Below are positions 34,601 to 45,965 of a stretch of 64,000 bases of DNA, in pieces (within the stretch, counting starts at the first letter, position 1; every line of letters begins with the position of its first letter). The translations under genes and the position numbers were made by a program. Below the pieces are notes generated by a model. It was given only the letters and a program-made list of their open reading frames with translations. It did not search any database and had not been told where the DNA came from. The DNA is from Hydractinia symbiolongicarpus. Lineage: Eukaryota > Cnidaria > Hydrozoa > Anthoathecata > Hydractiniidae. The stretch is from the NCBI RefSeq assembly GCF_029227915.1, contig NC_079876.1, positions 17,856,001 through 17,920,000 on the forward strand, in the 5' to 3' direction.

Positions 34601-36663
34601 ATCAGCTATATCTTTCGGTATTTTCTCTCCCACAAATGATTTTAGAAAATTAAACATCAACCAATCAACGACATAAAATAAAATTTCTCCACCGAACATG
34701 TTAACCAGAAATGTCAAAAGCGTTTAGTAAAGGGTATATGAATTTTAAAATTAACAAAGATCGCTATATTGGCAATATGGTATACAGTCCTTCCTCCAAA
34801 AATTAACAATACATCTAAAGGAAGAACGGTTTCTAAGGACTAAGTAAGCCCAAATCAACAAAAATCAGCTATTTTGCCATGTTGTATGTCTTTATGCGAA
34901 AAATGTTAAAAAATAAACAGGAAAAAAACACAATATTTGGATCACATCAGGTTCCATTCTAGAAAAATCAATTATTTCGTTCTTCCTTAATATATTTGAT
35001 GCAAAATACAAAAAATACAACTTCCAAGGTTGAAAATCTAATTCTACAACAAATTGTTCTATCAGTATTGCATACCATATACCTGAGTGAGACTACTGAG
35101 GTGGCTATATATAGCTAAATAACAGAAAAAAAGAAATTCTGGATGCTTTAGTCAAAGATAACAACTAAATATAAACTGGAGATTCAGATAGGTTGGTTAA
35201 ATGGGCATTTTTTTTTTAAACCGAAATTAGTATAGCTCTAGAATAAATTTTAACATTCTGTTTACAATTGTTGACAGGTAAGTTAAATACATACAAAGTA
35301 ATCAAAAATTGTCCAAAAATCACCAAACTCCAGGCAGGTAAACTCCAGGCAACGTTACTAGAGTTATGTTCCGTACATTTTATATTCAATGTATGTTACC
35401 AAACGATACTTATTAGCTTCATCCTTCTTGAAATAAAATTCAAATCTCTACATAGACAACCCATGGCTTCAGCAAAAGGTAATCAACTAGCTAGCTACAC
35501 AAAGCAAATTAAAAAAAAAGGTCTTACTCTCCATAACTAATTAACATTGTTCTACTTTGATCTTGATCTTGAACTGATCTTTGGCTTCTTTTTTTTCAGA
35601 ACTTTTTGTACCTTTAGTGCTTAAAATTATAAAAAACTTTCAAATTTTGTTGAGCTATAAACCTTCTTATTCTTATTCTTTCCCAATAAAAGTTCTTCCT
35701 TACTTTTATCGGACCACCCTGTTGAGTCCTTCTTTGGTGGGTTTGTAACTGCTGCTATATAGGAAAGCAAAAGCTAACTAGGATCGGAAATAAGTGAACA
35801 AATAATGTACTTTTTTTATTTATTAAATATTTAAAGTTGGTTTTACATAATTGGTTTTACATAACAAATTGACTAAATTACAACAATCACGAAATCAAAA
35901 CAAAAAATTTAAATATATAAGAAAATTAACCTTGATGTATACTGGATGTAAAAAAAAAAGCTTACAAGAACTTGCATTTAATGTGTGTAGAGCAACTGTA
36001 AAGACTTCCAACGATTTCTGTCAATCTGACTGTACATAAAAAGAAATGTATAAATATATAAAAAATATAAATATATAAATACGTTGGCTATTTGTGAGGA
36101 ATAGGAAGCGCTTTTGGAAATGAAAAATAAAAAATGAAAAATGACCATTCATGGGCATTTCCCTCGAGTTGTTTTCTATATTACAGAAAAGTAAGTGACG
36201 TCAAATTTTGCCTTTGTTGTTATACCACGAGACTGCCACATATTGATTGTAGGGTACGTTTTTAAATAGAATAAATGGAGGACTTACCGTGACACGTTTC
36301 AAACAGAAAAACATCATCTAATATATTACCAGATGCGCTACAAGCTAATATAGTGAAAGCCACGCGAAGACCTTAGATGGGCCAAGTCATGAACAACTTC
36401 ATGAATGTCATAGACGTTTAAAATGCTGATAAATAAAGATGAATGAAAATGTAAACATAAAAGTAAACAAACATCAATATTCACAGTGAAACTTAAATAT
36501 ATGTTGAATATTAGATTTGTATTATTAGGTCTGTTAAATACACAAAGAATAAAACACAAAACAAAACAACAAAAATCGAAGATTCGGAAGATTCTAAAAT
36601 ATCCCGCACAAACAAATTTAGAAGTATAACTCATGTAGGGAGACCAGAAACTTTTAATTCCAT
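31626..36663. other. gene-poor AT-rich stretch
   Basis: Five kilobases without a supportable gene. Frames at 32338-32535, 33320-33529, 35268-35540, 35851-36039 and 36338-36667 have no recognised domain and low-complexity, AT-driven composition. No repeats longer than simple AT tracts were seen. Confidence 0.4.
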
Positions 36664-37035
36664 TCATATACTTCTAGTAAGCGTACTCCACACTTCTTTA
36701 AAGTATAATTCTAATTCGACATCAATTTGATCATATAGTCTATGAATGAACTCATGTTGGAAAAGTTTTTTTGCCTTCCTTATTTTGTGCAAAATTTCAG
36801 CTTCAGCGTTTTTATAAGCTAGGCTTTTAAGAAAATCGTACAAACAGAGCGAGAGAATGTTTACCAAACACACTAGTACATCTCCGTTTTTTATATTAAT
36901 TGTACTTTTTGATGGTTTCAAGAATTCTGCAATGTACTCTGTTTTACCTTGTAAAACTCCGCATAAAAATATCTGTTCTTTTAAAACAAAGATTAAAACA
37001 AAGTGAAAAAATTTCTTGTCCCTCATTGGAAACAA
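36664..37035 (-). CDS. hypothetical ORF 3' of the TRAF-like gene
   Basis: A 123-residue open frame on the same strand as the TRAF-like gene and 41 bp beyond its stop. It alternates hydrophobic stretches (VLVCLVNILSLCLYDFL) with charged helices (AEILHKIRKAKKLFQHEF), which looks more protein-like than most frames here. The frame extends upstream to YIELFPMRDKK, and ATG codons lie inside. It could be an alternative last exon of the neighbouring gene or a small separate gene. No domain is recognised. Confidence 0.3.
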   Translation of the reverse strand: MFPMRDKKFFHFVLIFVLKEQIFLCGVLQGKTEYIAEFLKPSKSTINIKNGDVLVCLVNILSLCLYDFLKSLAYKNAEAEILHKIRKAKKLFQHEFIHRLYDQIDVELELYFKEVWSTLTRSI

Positions 37036-37076
37036 CTCGATGTATTTCTAGACTTATTTCCTCTGAGGGAACTCAC

Positions 37077-37697
37077 TTATCTAACTTTTAGGCAATACAG
37101 TTTTTTCACCAATGCACTATAAAGGTTCTTTATAAACACTTGAAATTTGTTAGAATTAAGTAAATATATAAGAAGAAAAAGGAATAAAATCGTGCAAAAA
37201 ACATCCATAAGTTCGAACTTTTTATTCATCGTATTAATCTTTTCGACATCTCCTTTAATACTACTAAATTGACTTTTTATGCTTTCAAATTCTTTTTTCA
37301 TTTTTTCGACATCTCCTTTAATACTGCTAAATTGACTTTTTATGCTTTCAAATTCTTCTGTCATTTTTTTCAAGGTTTCGACTTCTTTTTTCCTTGTACC
37401 TATACATTTGATTTCTTCTCTCATTTTCTTGAATTCCTTTTCAATTAAATTCTTACTTTTGAATTGTTTGTGTATTGTACTCATGCTTTGCAAATCTTTT
37501 TTAATACCACTTAAGTCCTGTTGCATTCTCAGCATTTCGTTTTGCATTGATGCAATTTTCAATTCTCCTTTTAAACTTTTGAACTCTACTTGCATAATTT
37601 TCATAGCTTCGACTTCTTTTTTAATTTCGTTAAGAGTTAAGGATAAATGATGGTGTAAACTATCTCGATAATGTTCTGATAGGGCTTTTCTGGTGCA
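37077..37697 (-). CDS. TRAF-like protein, last exon: coiled coil plus TM
   Basis: The exon opens after gttatttttag at 37698 and runs 206 residues to a stop. It begins CTRKALSEHYRDSLHHHLSL, the usual His-rich end of a TRAF-type zinc-finger block. A long coiled coil follows (about residues 25-165 of the exon) with a 21-residue internal duplication, FESIKSQFSSIKGDVEK twice (63-bp DNA repeat, 37241-37365). A hydrophobic span, VFCTILFLFLLIYLL, then a basic tail follow. TRAF proteins normally end in a MATH domain; none is present, and the TM span suggests membrane anchoring instead. The phase-0 acceptor fits the phase-0 donor at 41305. Hence CSDELMERRT joins CTRKALSEHY directly, across a 3.6-kb intron. 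Confidence 0.72.
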   Translation of the reverse strand, partial: CTRKALSEHYRDSLHHHLSLTLNEIKKEVEAMKIMQVEFKSLKGELKIASMQNEMLRMQQDLSGIKKDLQSMSTIHKQFKSKNLIEKEFKKMREEIKCIGTRKKEVETLKKMTEEFESIKSQFSSIKGDVEKMKKEFESIKSQFSSIKGDVEKINTMNKKFELMDVFCTILFLFLLIYLLNSNKFQVFIKNLYSALVKKLYCLKVR

Positions 37698-37906
37698 CTA
37701 AAAATAACATTAACCTACAATTAACTATATTAAAAGGCCACGTCCGTGTGTCGGTCTGTAATTGGTCAACGGTGATACTTTTTCCAATTTTCTTTATGAA
37801 ATAATAAAAACTAAGGCAGAATGGCGCAGATTTCAACATGCGAATAATTTTTGATGAATATTTAAAAATGCAAAACAGGTTTAATCCCGCTGCAGGGGGG
37901 GCAATT

Positions 37907-38555
<649 letters not shown>

Positions 38556-39949
38556 TAATGTATTTCTTAAGAATATTTAGTGTTTTCATGAATAAAACAA
38601 CATATAACGTACCTGAACGTGGCAACCAAAGGAGGAAAATTCACATGAATTAAGGCTTTCTAGACATGTAGTAAGATGGTATTCCAACTATAAATAAATT
38701 TGTTTTTACACTACAGACACATAGTAATTTGGAACAGCAATAATTCGACATCTTAACTTTTACCTTTTATTATTTTCTTTTTTTTTTTTTGACCCATAAA
38801 TCAATTCAATTAAACAAAAATGTGGGGTTGATATTTTGCTAGTATTAGTTATGCCGATATTTTTACTGAACAAATATAAAATAAGTTGGAGCAGAATAGG
38901 TTCCCTAAGTAATAATTTAAAAAAAAAGATATTTATTGTTATGTATCATTTGAGAAAGCATTAAAAATGCAACAAATTTCATGTAAAAACATATGTCTGA
39001 AAAAGTAACGGTAATGAGAAAAGAATTTCGTAATCAGGGTGTTCATTTTTGAGAGGAAAAGAATTATTCACAAGTTTGACTTGTTTTTCACATTAATTAC
39101 AATGATGAATATTATTGAATGTAAAGTCTCCTTTAAAAACCACATAACCTTTCATTTAGAATATTATAGTTCTAAAACATGTTTTATTTATCCTCTGAAA
39201 AAAATCAGCATCGTTTTCAATAAGCTTGACATGGAAATTCACAGGTTACGGCGAGTTCGAAGTATGGAAAGAAGGTGAAGAAGGCATCGTTCCCAGATCT
39301 ATTGCAAGACCATAGTGCTAAGTTTGTAACTGATGCTAGTGCTGTTAGTGGTGATCTTTGTGTGCTCGATACACGAAGAAAACTTTGAAGTCATGAATAT
39401 GCTTTTACCAATTGTAAATCAGTGTATTATGTGATATGCTGCAATTACCAAAAACTAATCCAATTGTCTTTCAGTAATTCAACCAGAGGAAATTTTTGCT
39501 ATCAAAAACAAAAACAAAATTCTCTATTATTGGTATCGATCTTGTGCACAAACAGAATAACAAATGTGTCAGGAGAGGCAAAGGTATTTATGTAAATTTC
39601 TATCCCACGTATCAATTCTAAATCATTGTTATATTTCTTTTTTGATAGTCATTGAATTATTTAGGCATGTCATTCTATCTTGCAATTTAATTGTAATTTG
39701 TTACTACTTTTATTCTTTAGGAGCCATTGGTCTAACGAAGATTTTGCTGAGTTGTTACGTTGGATGGTTTGTGTGACAGAGGTTGCACGATGTGTATCAG
39801 AGTGTAAAGCATTTCTTCTAAATAAAATGGAGCAACTTCTGGGTATTGATGGGTGACTCTATGAACAATCAAATAGTGCACAACAATAACAATTTGTAAA
39901 TCATGTACAAAATCGGGGATCAACTTTCGAGCAAGCAGGAAACACTTTC

Positions 39950-40745
39950 CTTGAAGAGTCTCGGGATTTGATTGCCTTGAATTCACAAACATCGCAAAAC
40001 AAGATGTAATCAATTTCTTAAAGACAGTAGTAGAAACTGGATTGGAACAATTTGAGGACATCTCCTCAAACAAAAAGCCTTTGTTTGAATCTATATAATA
40101 GAATAGTTTATCGATTTTCAACCAGTCATTGCAACAAAGTATTACGTTAAGAAATGATGATATAAGAACATTGGAAAATTCTTGTCAAATTTTCCAACAG
40201 ATTTATGTAGCTTGCCAGGTCAGGAAAGGTGACATCAATGAAATCCTTTCGCATAAAAATAGTTGTTACCATTCAGCCTTCTGCAAGAATAGTGATTTGA
40301 AGAGTTGTTCAAATCGGATCTTCTACTCTGCTTAAAAAAATTCAATGCACAAGCCTCATTGACAACGTAGATGTTAATTGCAGTTGTAGTTTGAGCCGAA
40401 GTTGTCAACAGGAATAAACCGAACAAGTCCCTAGATTCACGGAGAGGCAGATACACGTATGTTTCTCCATGCATTGGATGCAGCTAGAAAAGGATTGGCA
40501 AGGTGCTAATTCGCACAGTAGACACTGACGTAGTCGCAATGTTTTCGAAACTTCAACTTTCTGAATTATGGATCTGATTTGGTACTCAAAAGAACTAACG
40601 CTTTTTCTCTATTCTTTTATATTTCATGGTATTGAAAGGGAGAAATGTATTGCTTCACCACTCTTCAATGCCTTTACAGACTGTGATCAAATCTCATTTT
40701 TTGCTGGGAAAGGTAAAAAAGCAGCATGGAGTATATGTTTTTATG
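39950..40745 (+). pseudogene. decayed copy of an uncharacterised 'EADTR...FTGCD' family gene
   Basis: Frameshifted plus-strand fragments appear in a consistent order: EDISSNKKPLFESI (40047-40099), FQQIYVACQVRKGD with NEILSHKNS (40190-40265), GEADTRMFLHALDAARKG (40443-40495), VLIRTVDTDVVAMFSKL (40502-40552) and FNAFTDCDQISFFAGKGKKA (40661-40720). From memory, this order (SxEADTR, xRTxDTDV, HAFTGCDTxSxFxGKGKK) marks a multi-copy uncharacterised protein family common in cnidarians and other invertebrates. Its role is unknown; its copy number suggests a link to mobile DNA. At least three frameshifts and several stops make it dead. It sits antisense inside the large intron of the TRAF-like gene. 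Confidence 0.6.
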
Positions 40746-41304
40746 TGAATTTTATTTCCTTTTTCTACGCCTTTTAACAATATGAAACAATATCTATTTT
40801 TTCGAAGATTTTTTATTCAAACATTGTTACTCATTTCGCACAGTTTTTGCACCATTTTACTGGACTCTAACGTATCATAGTAACTTAAAAATGTATAATA
40901 ACGTACTTATGAATATGTAAATAAGATGAGTGGCATGTTTGTGTAAGATGTTTCTATTCTTTTTTTCAACGTAATAGTAAATGTATTGTAATAAAGTTGA
41001 ATGAATGAAAGCTAAAGTTAAGCAAGTTAAGAAATAAATTAAAGCAAAATGTTGCAAAACAAACTTTATCAAAGAAACCTCGCGGTCATATTATCCTATA
41101 AAGCAAACCTATATGGGGGACAATTCCCTTTACCCAGTGGAAAAGGGGTTAAAAAGAAAAAAAATGGCATGCATAACATTTATCTAAATCATTTGTGTAA
41201 ATGTAACTGTGGAAATGTAACCGTGGAGCATTACAGTGTTAGAACTTCTTATCTAAAGATAGCAAACCGTTATTGGCTATGTAGAAAAATGAATTTTTTC
41301 TTAC

Positions 41305-42392
41305 CGTTCGTCGCTCCATCAACTCATCTGAGCAGTCGTTTGGACATTTGACAGGATACCGATCACATGTACTATGATGATCCTAAGATAAATTTCAAAC
41401 TTTAGCTGGAAGTGACAATTCTATTTGTCATTATAGATTTTGGAAATGTAAATTTATAAAAAAAATTTAATAACTCTCCTGCTTTTAGTACCTAAAAGTG
41501 TCATTCCTTTTTTATTTGCTTATCTTGTTTTTAAGACAACTTGTGCGATAACTTATATATGTAAATCAGACACGTATAAAAAATATTACGATAAAATGTT
41601 AATGAAGATATTTTAAATAATATTAGCGACGTCAGAGATGCATCTCTGACGTCGCTAAATTTATTTAAGAATAACGTTACTAAATTGCAATAATTTCTGC
41701 ATTGTTGGAGAAATTAAGAAACGAATCCACTACAGACCACCGACATGGGAAATTATGGCCATGGTGCATGACAATTAAAATTGTTAAATCTTTACAAGAC
41801 AAAAGAAACATTTTCAATTGAATTAAGGATATGACAGCCACAAAATCAATGGAAATGATTTTTAAGATTATTTTAATTAATTTGACATTTTGCTGTGCCA
41901 TATTAAATAATAACAACTTCAAGTTTTTGGACAAAGGCGTGTCCTTTATCAATCTACTAGACAATTTTGATATAATTTTGTGTCCTTTTATTAAATGCGT
42001 GTAATCAAGATTATCTATGTATTGTTTTAGGCAACTAATTTTTTTTATGGTTAGTAATCTCATGTCTCAGTTATGTGTTAAATAAGTGTCCAAGATATAT
42101 CAGCGTCATTCTTGGACAGGCGTCTGAAATCAAAAGCAAAAACAAATTAATCACCTATTCAAATTATTATATTACTGCATTATTAAATACCATATACAAA
42201 TATCCTGACGGAGTACGTTCTATATACCTGGATTTGTGAGCGAAAAAATGTCAAGTTGCAATATTGGCATTTCTCCAGGTTGTAAGGACATTTTTCCTGG
42301 TGTTTTTTTAGCTTGTGTCGTTCCATCTTTTTCTCACAATGTTTGAATGAACAAGAAGCCAGTTGAAATCTGCATCTTTTTTGTAAATGATC
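41305..42392 (-). CDS. TRAF-like protein, zinc-finger exons 3 and 4
   Basis: Two minus-strand exons. Exon 3 (42392-42228) follows accatatttag and encodes 55 residues, DHLQKRCRFQLASCSFKHCE onward, with Cys/His spacing CRF...C...HC...H...H..KC...C..C, typical TRAF-type zinc fingers (C-x-H/C arrays), ending RSQIQ|GTATAT. Exon 4 (41382-41305) follows tttatcttag and adds 26 residues, DHHSTCDRYPVKCPNDCSDE to ERRT|GTAAGA. All junctions are phase 0. Such fingers bind partner proteins and position the RING. An expected 40-60-residue linker between the RING and DHLQKRC is not found, so one exon may be missing from this model. The 36-bp palindrome at 41623 lies in the intron between these exons. Confidence 0.75.
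41623..41658. repeat. perfect 36-bp palindrome
   Basis: TTAGCGACGTCAGAGATG is followed immediately by its exact reverse complement, with no spacer. The match stops abruptly at both ends. It lies in an intron of the TRAF-like gene. Confidence 0.95.
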
Positions 42393-42970
42393 CTAAATAT
42401 GGTAAGACACTAACATAACATTTTTGAGTAACCAGATTTAAGAAAATAAGACATTCGTGTTGGACATATATTGTCTCTGGCATTCTTATTTTCGTTTTTC
42501 TTATCACTTTCTTTTGAGCACCGTATCTTTAAGGGAGAACTAAGGATGAATAACAGATTGTGCTTAAAATGTTCGTTATAGTAGAAATATGAACTGTGTT
42601 AATTTTTTTATATTTGTGAACTTCAGTTCTTGAGATATATAAGGTTAAAGTTATTCTACAATCGCCGCCATGACAGTTTCGATCAGGACTTTCTGTTCCA
42701 TGAAATACTTACTTCTCTGATGTAAATCTGCAAATAAGGAAACAAACGCATACTGAATGAACGAAGCGAGGGAATGCTAAACTGCCCATTTGTGATTTAA
42801 TTTAGGCGTGTTCCGAAATTCTATCATTGAACTTTTTCGATTATACCAACCCTAGGTTGTCGGTAAGTAAAGTGCCTGTTTCCATATTGTTACGTGGTAC
42901 ATGTTTATATTAAATATAACCCCACATAGAAAATGTTATGAGAGCGTAAGAAGAATTTAGCGCAGCTTAC

Positions 42971-43103
42971 CTTCATCATAAAAAAAACTTGCAGCAAGGC
43001 TTTCAGCATGATTTTCGTTTGGATGGTAATTTGCAACGAGATTTTTGTATGATTTATTTACCGTGTCGCAACGAGAAATAACATGGAATACATATCTTTT
43101 CAT
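42971..43103 (-). pseudogene. J-domain-like exon with HPN in place of HPD
   Basis: On the minus strand, a frame from an ATG at 43103 reads MKRYVFHVISRCDTVNKSYK, then NLVANYHPNENHAESLA and ASFFYDE before GAAG|GTAAGC. The pattern Y...V-S-R...(I/V)NKSYKNLV..YHP(D)xN is that of DnaJ helices I and II with the catalytic HPD loop, here HPN. That change should abolish Hsp70 stimulation. It sits inside the intron between RING exon 2 and zinc-finger exon 3, on the same strand. It may be a decayed retrocopy or a separate small gene; no further DnaJ exons were found. Confidence 0.35.
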
Positions 43104-44757
43104 TGGTTTGTTTTGTATTAGTGAAAATTTTTAATAACTCGCTCGTAAACTTTGTTGTGTTTTACAAAAAAAAAACTATAGCTAATAATGTTTGCTGTTT
43201 TTCTTACTTCTTTGCTTGTTTGTACAAAGTCAAAGTTCATACTAAATTCACAACTTTTTGTTTAATTCATTTTATTTCTTCCTATCAAAGCATACTGTAC
43301 TTCACCTTATATTTAAGCTGCGACTCAGAACTGTGTTCCCCTGTGCGACCGTGCATTTCCCACCTTGCACAAATTGTTTTTTGCAATCAGGTGAGTCACT
43401 CAGGTTCCTGCAATCCGAGCGGACAATCGAATAACTAATCTCTATTTGCCATAGCGAAATAGCAATTTAGGCTGGATAATTTATCAAGTTTTGTTACCTT
43501 TATATTATCAATCTACACATATTTATAATGGCTATGCTCTATAGAAGAACAATTTGCACACAGTTGCTGTGTGCAAATGGTAATTTTTCTTTGATCTCTC
43601 CTTACGAATTATTTTGCCGGTTTAGGTTAAAAAGGTCACATCGCCAATACGTACTTCGGGAGATATGTAAGATAACTTGTTTTGTGCATCTCATTTTTGA
43701 TGGAATTGACATTCTTAAACATTTATGTCCAGGAATAATTAAAGCTGCAGCAAGAATAAAACATGACTTATGTATTGTAACATAGCTTAAAAGACCTGTA
43801 ATATACAAAAACCTATCGCTACTATTTTGTGTCTTTTAACGATCATATGTGATTCCATTTTAAGCAGGCTCTCGAAACTTATGGACGTGGGATCGGAATC
43901 TACCCCCTTTCCGGCACGATATGTTAAAAGGAACCCGAACCGATTAAGGTTAGACATAAAGAAACGATACCTCCATGTTACCGAGCTCACCAATCCATTC
44001 ACATCCCTTGCTGACAAGTTCACATTTAACTTTTACTGATAAAATAATTCTATTTATCATGGCAGCTGGAGTCACCTATAAATGAGTAAAGTCATGATGG
44101 GATTTTCTCAATAATAAACCTTTCAAGTCCCAGTTGTTATAAGACAGAGGTTTGTCCCTTCTACAGAGTGAGTTTAATCTTCTTTAAAGTTCAGAATGGT
44201 TTTCCTTGGAGAAATTAAGGATTCGTGATACCCTAACCATAATCACGCCGAAAATTATGTCAAAAAATTGGCATACTTTTGTTAATAACAGCAGACCCAA
44301 CAAAGATTTTGAAAATTTGAAGCAGGTGGTATGTGACACCCATGGCTTAAGTTTCTAGGAATATTTCTTCTTAAAGTTTTTACTTCAGGTTTGTACTTCA
44401 AACACTTAGGCCCTTGATATAATCACTTTCTTCAGTTCTTTCGCTTTTTTGTTTTTGGGACTTTATATTTATGATGAACAAAGTTTAACACATAAATTTC
44501 GAGCTCCAAAGTTACGAAATATTTTGTTTATGAAGCTAACCAATTATTTATACATGTTTAGCGTCTTTAAGTTACTAACGAAAGTTACCTGTTGATACAG
44601 AAGGTTATGCTGAATGTGTAAGAGTGTATTGTTGATTTTTACTGTACTTTTGAAAGACCATTACTCACTACCCGCATATGCCGTCATGAATAGTTAAAAC
44701 TTTATGGAAACTCGCGAAAGTGTACAGATGGGAGGTAAATCTTAAAACGTCACTCAC
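43104..44757. other. TRAF-like gene intron, no further exon confirmed
   Basis: I searched for the missing linker exon between RING and zinc fingers without success. A splice-bounded open stretch at about 43301-43416 on minus (NLSDSPDCKKQF...) has acceptable ends but no TRAF pattern. Plus-strand frames 43103-43438, 43528-43785 and 43827-44039 are not recognisable. Confidence 0.35.
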
Positions 44758-45029
44758 AGAGTTGTTATCTACTTTTCTTCTACAAGTTGGACAGATAAAG
44801 CCTTTCCTAAAAAGAACATAATACATTATCTTATGTCAGTCAGAACTTTCAAATTAATTTTGCTACATTACCTTTCACTGCTACTCTTTTTCAAGCCTTC
44901 TAAACAACTTTTGCACATTCCATGACCACATGTTAGCTGCATAGCATTCCTCATTAGATTAAGGCAAATGACGCAATAAAAATCTCGTCTCACTTCTTCA
45001 GCAACTTCAAAATTGAATCCTCCAGACAT
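44758..45029 (-). CDS. TRAF-like protein, RING exons 1 and 2
   Basis: Exon 1 (45029-44872) starts MSGGFNFEVAEEVRRDFYCV and ends AGTGAAAG|GTAATG (phase 2). Exon 2 (44806-44758) follows tatgttctttttag and ends AACAACTCT|GTGAGT (phase 0). Together they encode 69 residues with a complete C3HC4 RING: C19, C22, C34, H36, C39, C42, C58, C61 (YCVIC, TCGHGMCKSC, ICPTC). RING domains of this kind recruit E2 enzymes for ubiquitin transfer, and in TRAFs act in receptor signalling. The ATG follows a short spacer and gives the usual TRAF start of about 18 residues before the first Cys. The zinc-finger and coiled-coil exons lie downstream on the same strand; total model is about 356 residues. Confidence 0.78.
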
Positions 45030-45348
45030 TGCGCTTCTCCTTTTTTTTAATGCTTGACATCAATAAAAAAACATATGTTAGATTTGTCTATGAATTTAGA
45101 ACTGTACGAAATAAAATATTTCGATAATACTAAGCAGATGCCTTCTTTGTCTAATCTAATAATTATCTAATTTACTGGAATGTTGAATTGGCTATTTATA
45201 GTTAATGTTTCAGTGAGTTGCATTTATATTATTTGACGCTTTCTGTTATACAACCTTTTCGCAAATTTCCAGCTGTTAGATGTATGTACACTCTTAAATC
45301 TACCTTAACCTCATTCCTGCTGGGCCTTTTAGGGCTCCTTAATGCTGC

Positions 45349-45365
45349 GGGGGGGGGGGGGGGGG
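45349..45365. repeat. G17 homopolymer
   Basis: Seventeen G in a row followed by further G-rich sequence (tgagggtggggg). Unusual in this AT-rich DNA; also a likely sequencing-error site. Confidence 0.9.
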
Positions 45366-45485
45366 TGAGGGTGGGGGCTATTCCGTCCCCTCCCCTTGTG
45401 TAATATCTACAATTTTTGTCCGTTGGACTTGAAACTTGCCACAAGTGTTGCCTAGGTATCAATAAACAATTTAGTAAAAAAATTT

Positions 45486-45517
45486 GATGACGTCATCATT
45501 TTTGGTGATGACGTCAT
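45486..45517. promoter_or_regulatory. paired TGACGTCA (CRE-like) palindromes
   Basis: GATGACGTCATC and, 21 bp later, GATGACGTCAT: two full cAMP-response-element octamers about 460 bp upstream of the TRAF-like gene's start codon (which is on the minus strand). They may be regulatory. They also sit in sequence resembling repeat-element DNA, which is an equally good explanation. Confidence 0.3.
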
Positions 45518-45931
45518 GACAATACAATCAGAACAATGACACAATAAGAACATTGAAATCAATAATTGCTGTATAATTTAGATGAATTTAGTAAAGGCCA
45601 GGATACACTTGTATAATATCATTAATATCATTTTTTCTACAATATACTTATAATTTGTTAAAATATCGTTATAATTTCATTTAATTTCATAACATCGTTG
45701 CCACAATAACGCTAGCAGATAATAGATCTATTGTCACCCAAACAAAGGCATTCGAAACCAGATCACCAATTATTAAAATCAAACTCGTTTGATTTTATTC
45801 AAATATTATAGCCATGCAGCAAATTATAAGGTGATGACGCACATGCCAGGTGTTGGAATTATACATATTATAGCTGTATTATAAGAAATTATAACCATAT
45901 TTTAAACATATTTAAAGAAATTATATTGATA

Positions 45932-45965
45932 CTAGCCGAAGTCCCGTGGAAGAATCCACTGAATG
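45932..45965 (-). mobile_element. Helitron-like 3' end, minus strand
   Basis: On the minus strand: GTGGATTCTTCCAC hairpin, then GGGACTTCGG, then CTAG|T. This matches the 3' end of the element at 7128-7261. Its 5' end is not identified; 45030-45931 and 45966-46888 show no gene. A palindrome AAAATCAAAC-TC-GTTTGATTTT lies at about 45775-45796. Confidence 0.45.

Noticed and set aside
36338-36667. 109-residue minus-strand ORF
   Set aside because: Hydrophobic, Phe/Cys/Leu-rich composition typical of AT-rich noise; no splice or domain support.
39732-40121. 129-residue minus-strand ORF
   Set aside because: It is antisense to recognisable plus-strand remnants of the EADTR-type family (SSNKKPLFESI), so it is a shadow frame.
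43301-43416. Minus-strand splice-bounded stretch as the missing TRAF linker exon
   Set aside because: Good splice ends, but the two-cysteine peptide does not resemble a TRAF linker or finger, and its phase does not fit phase-0 neighbours.
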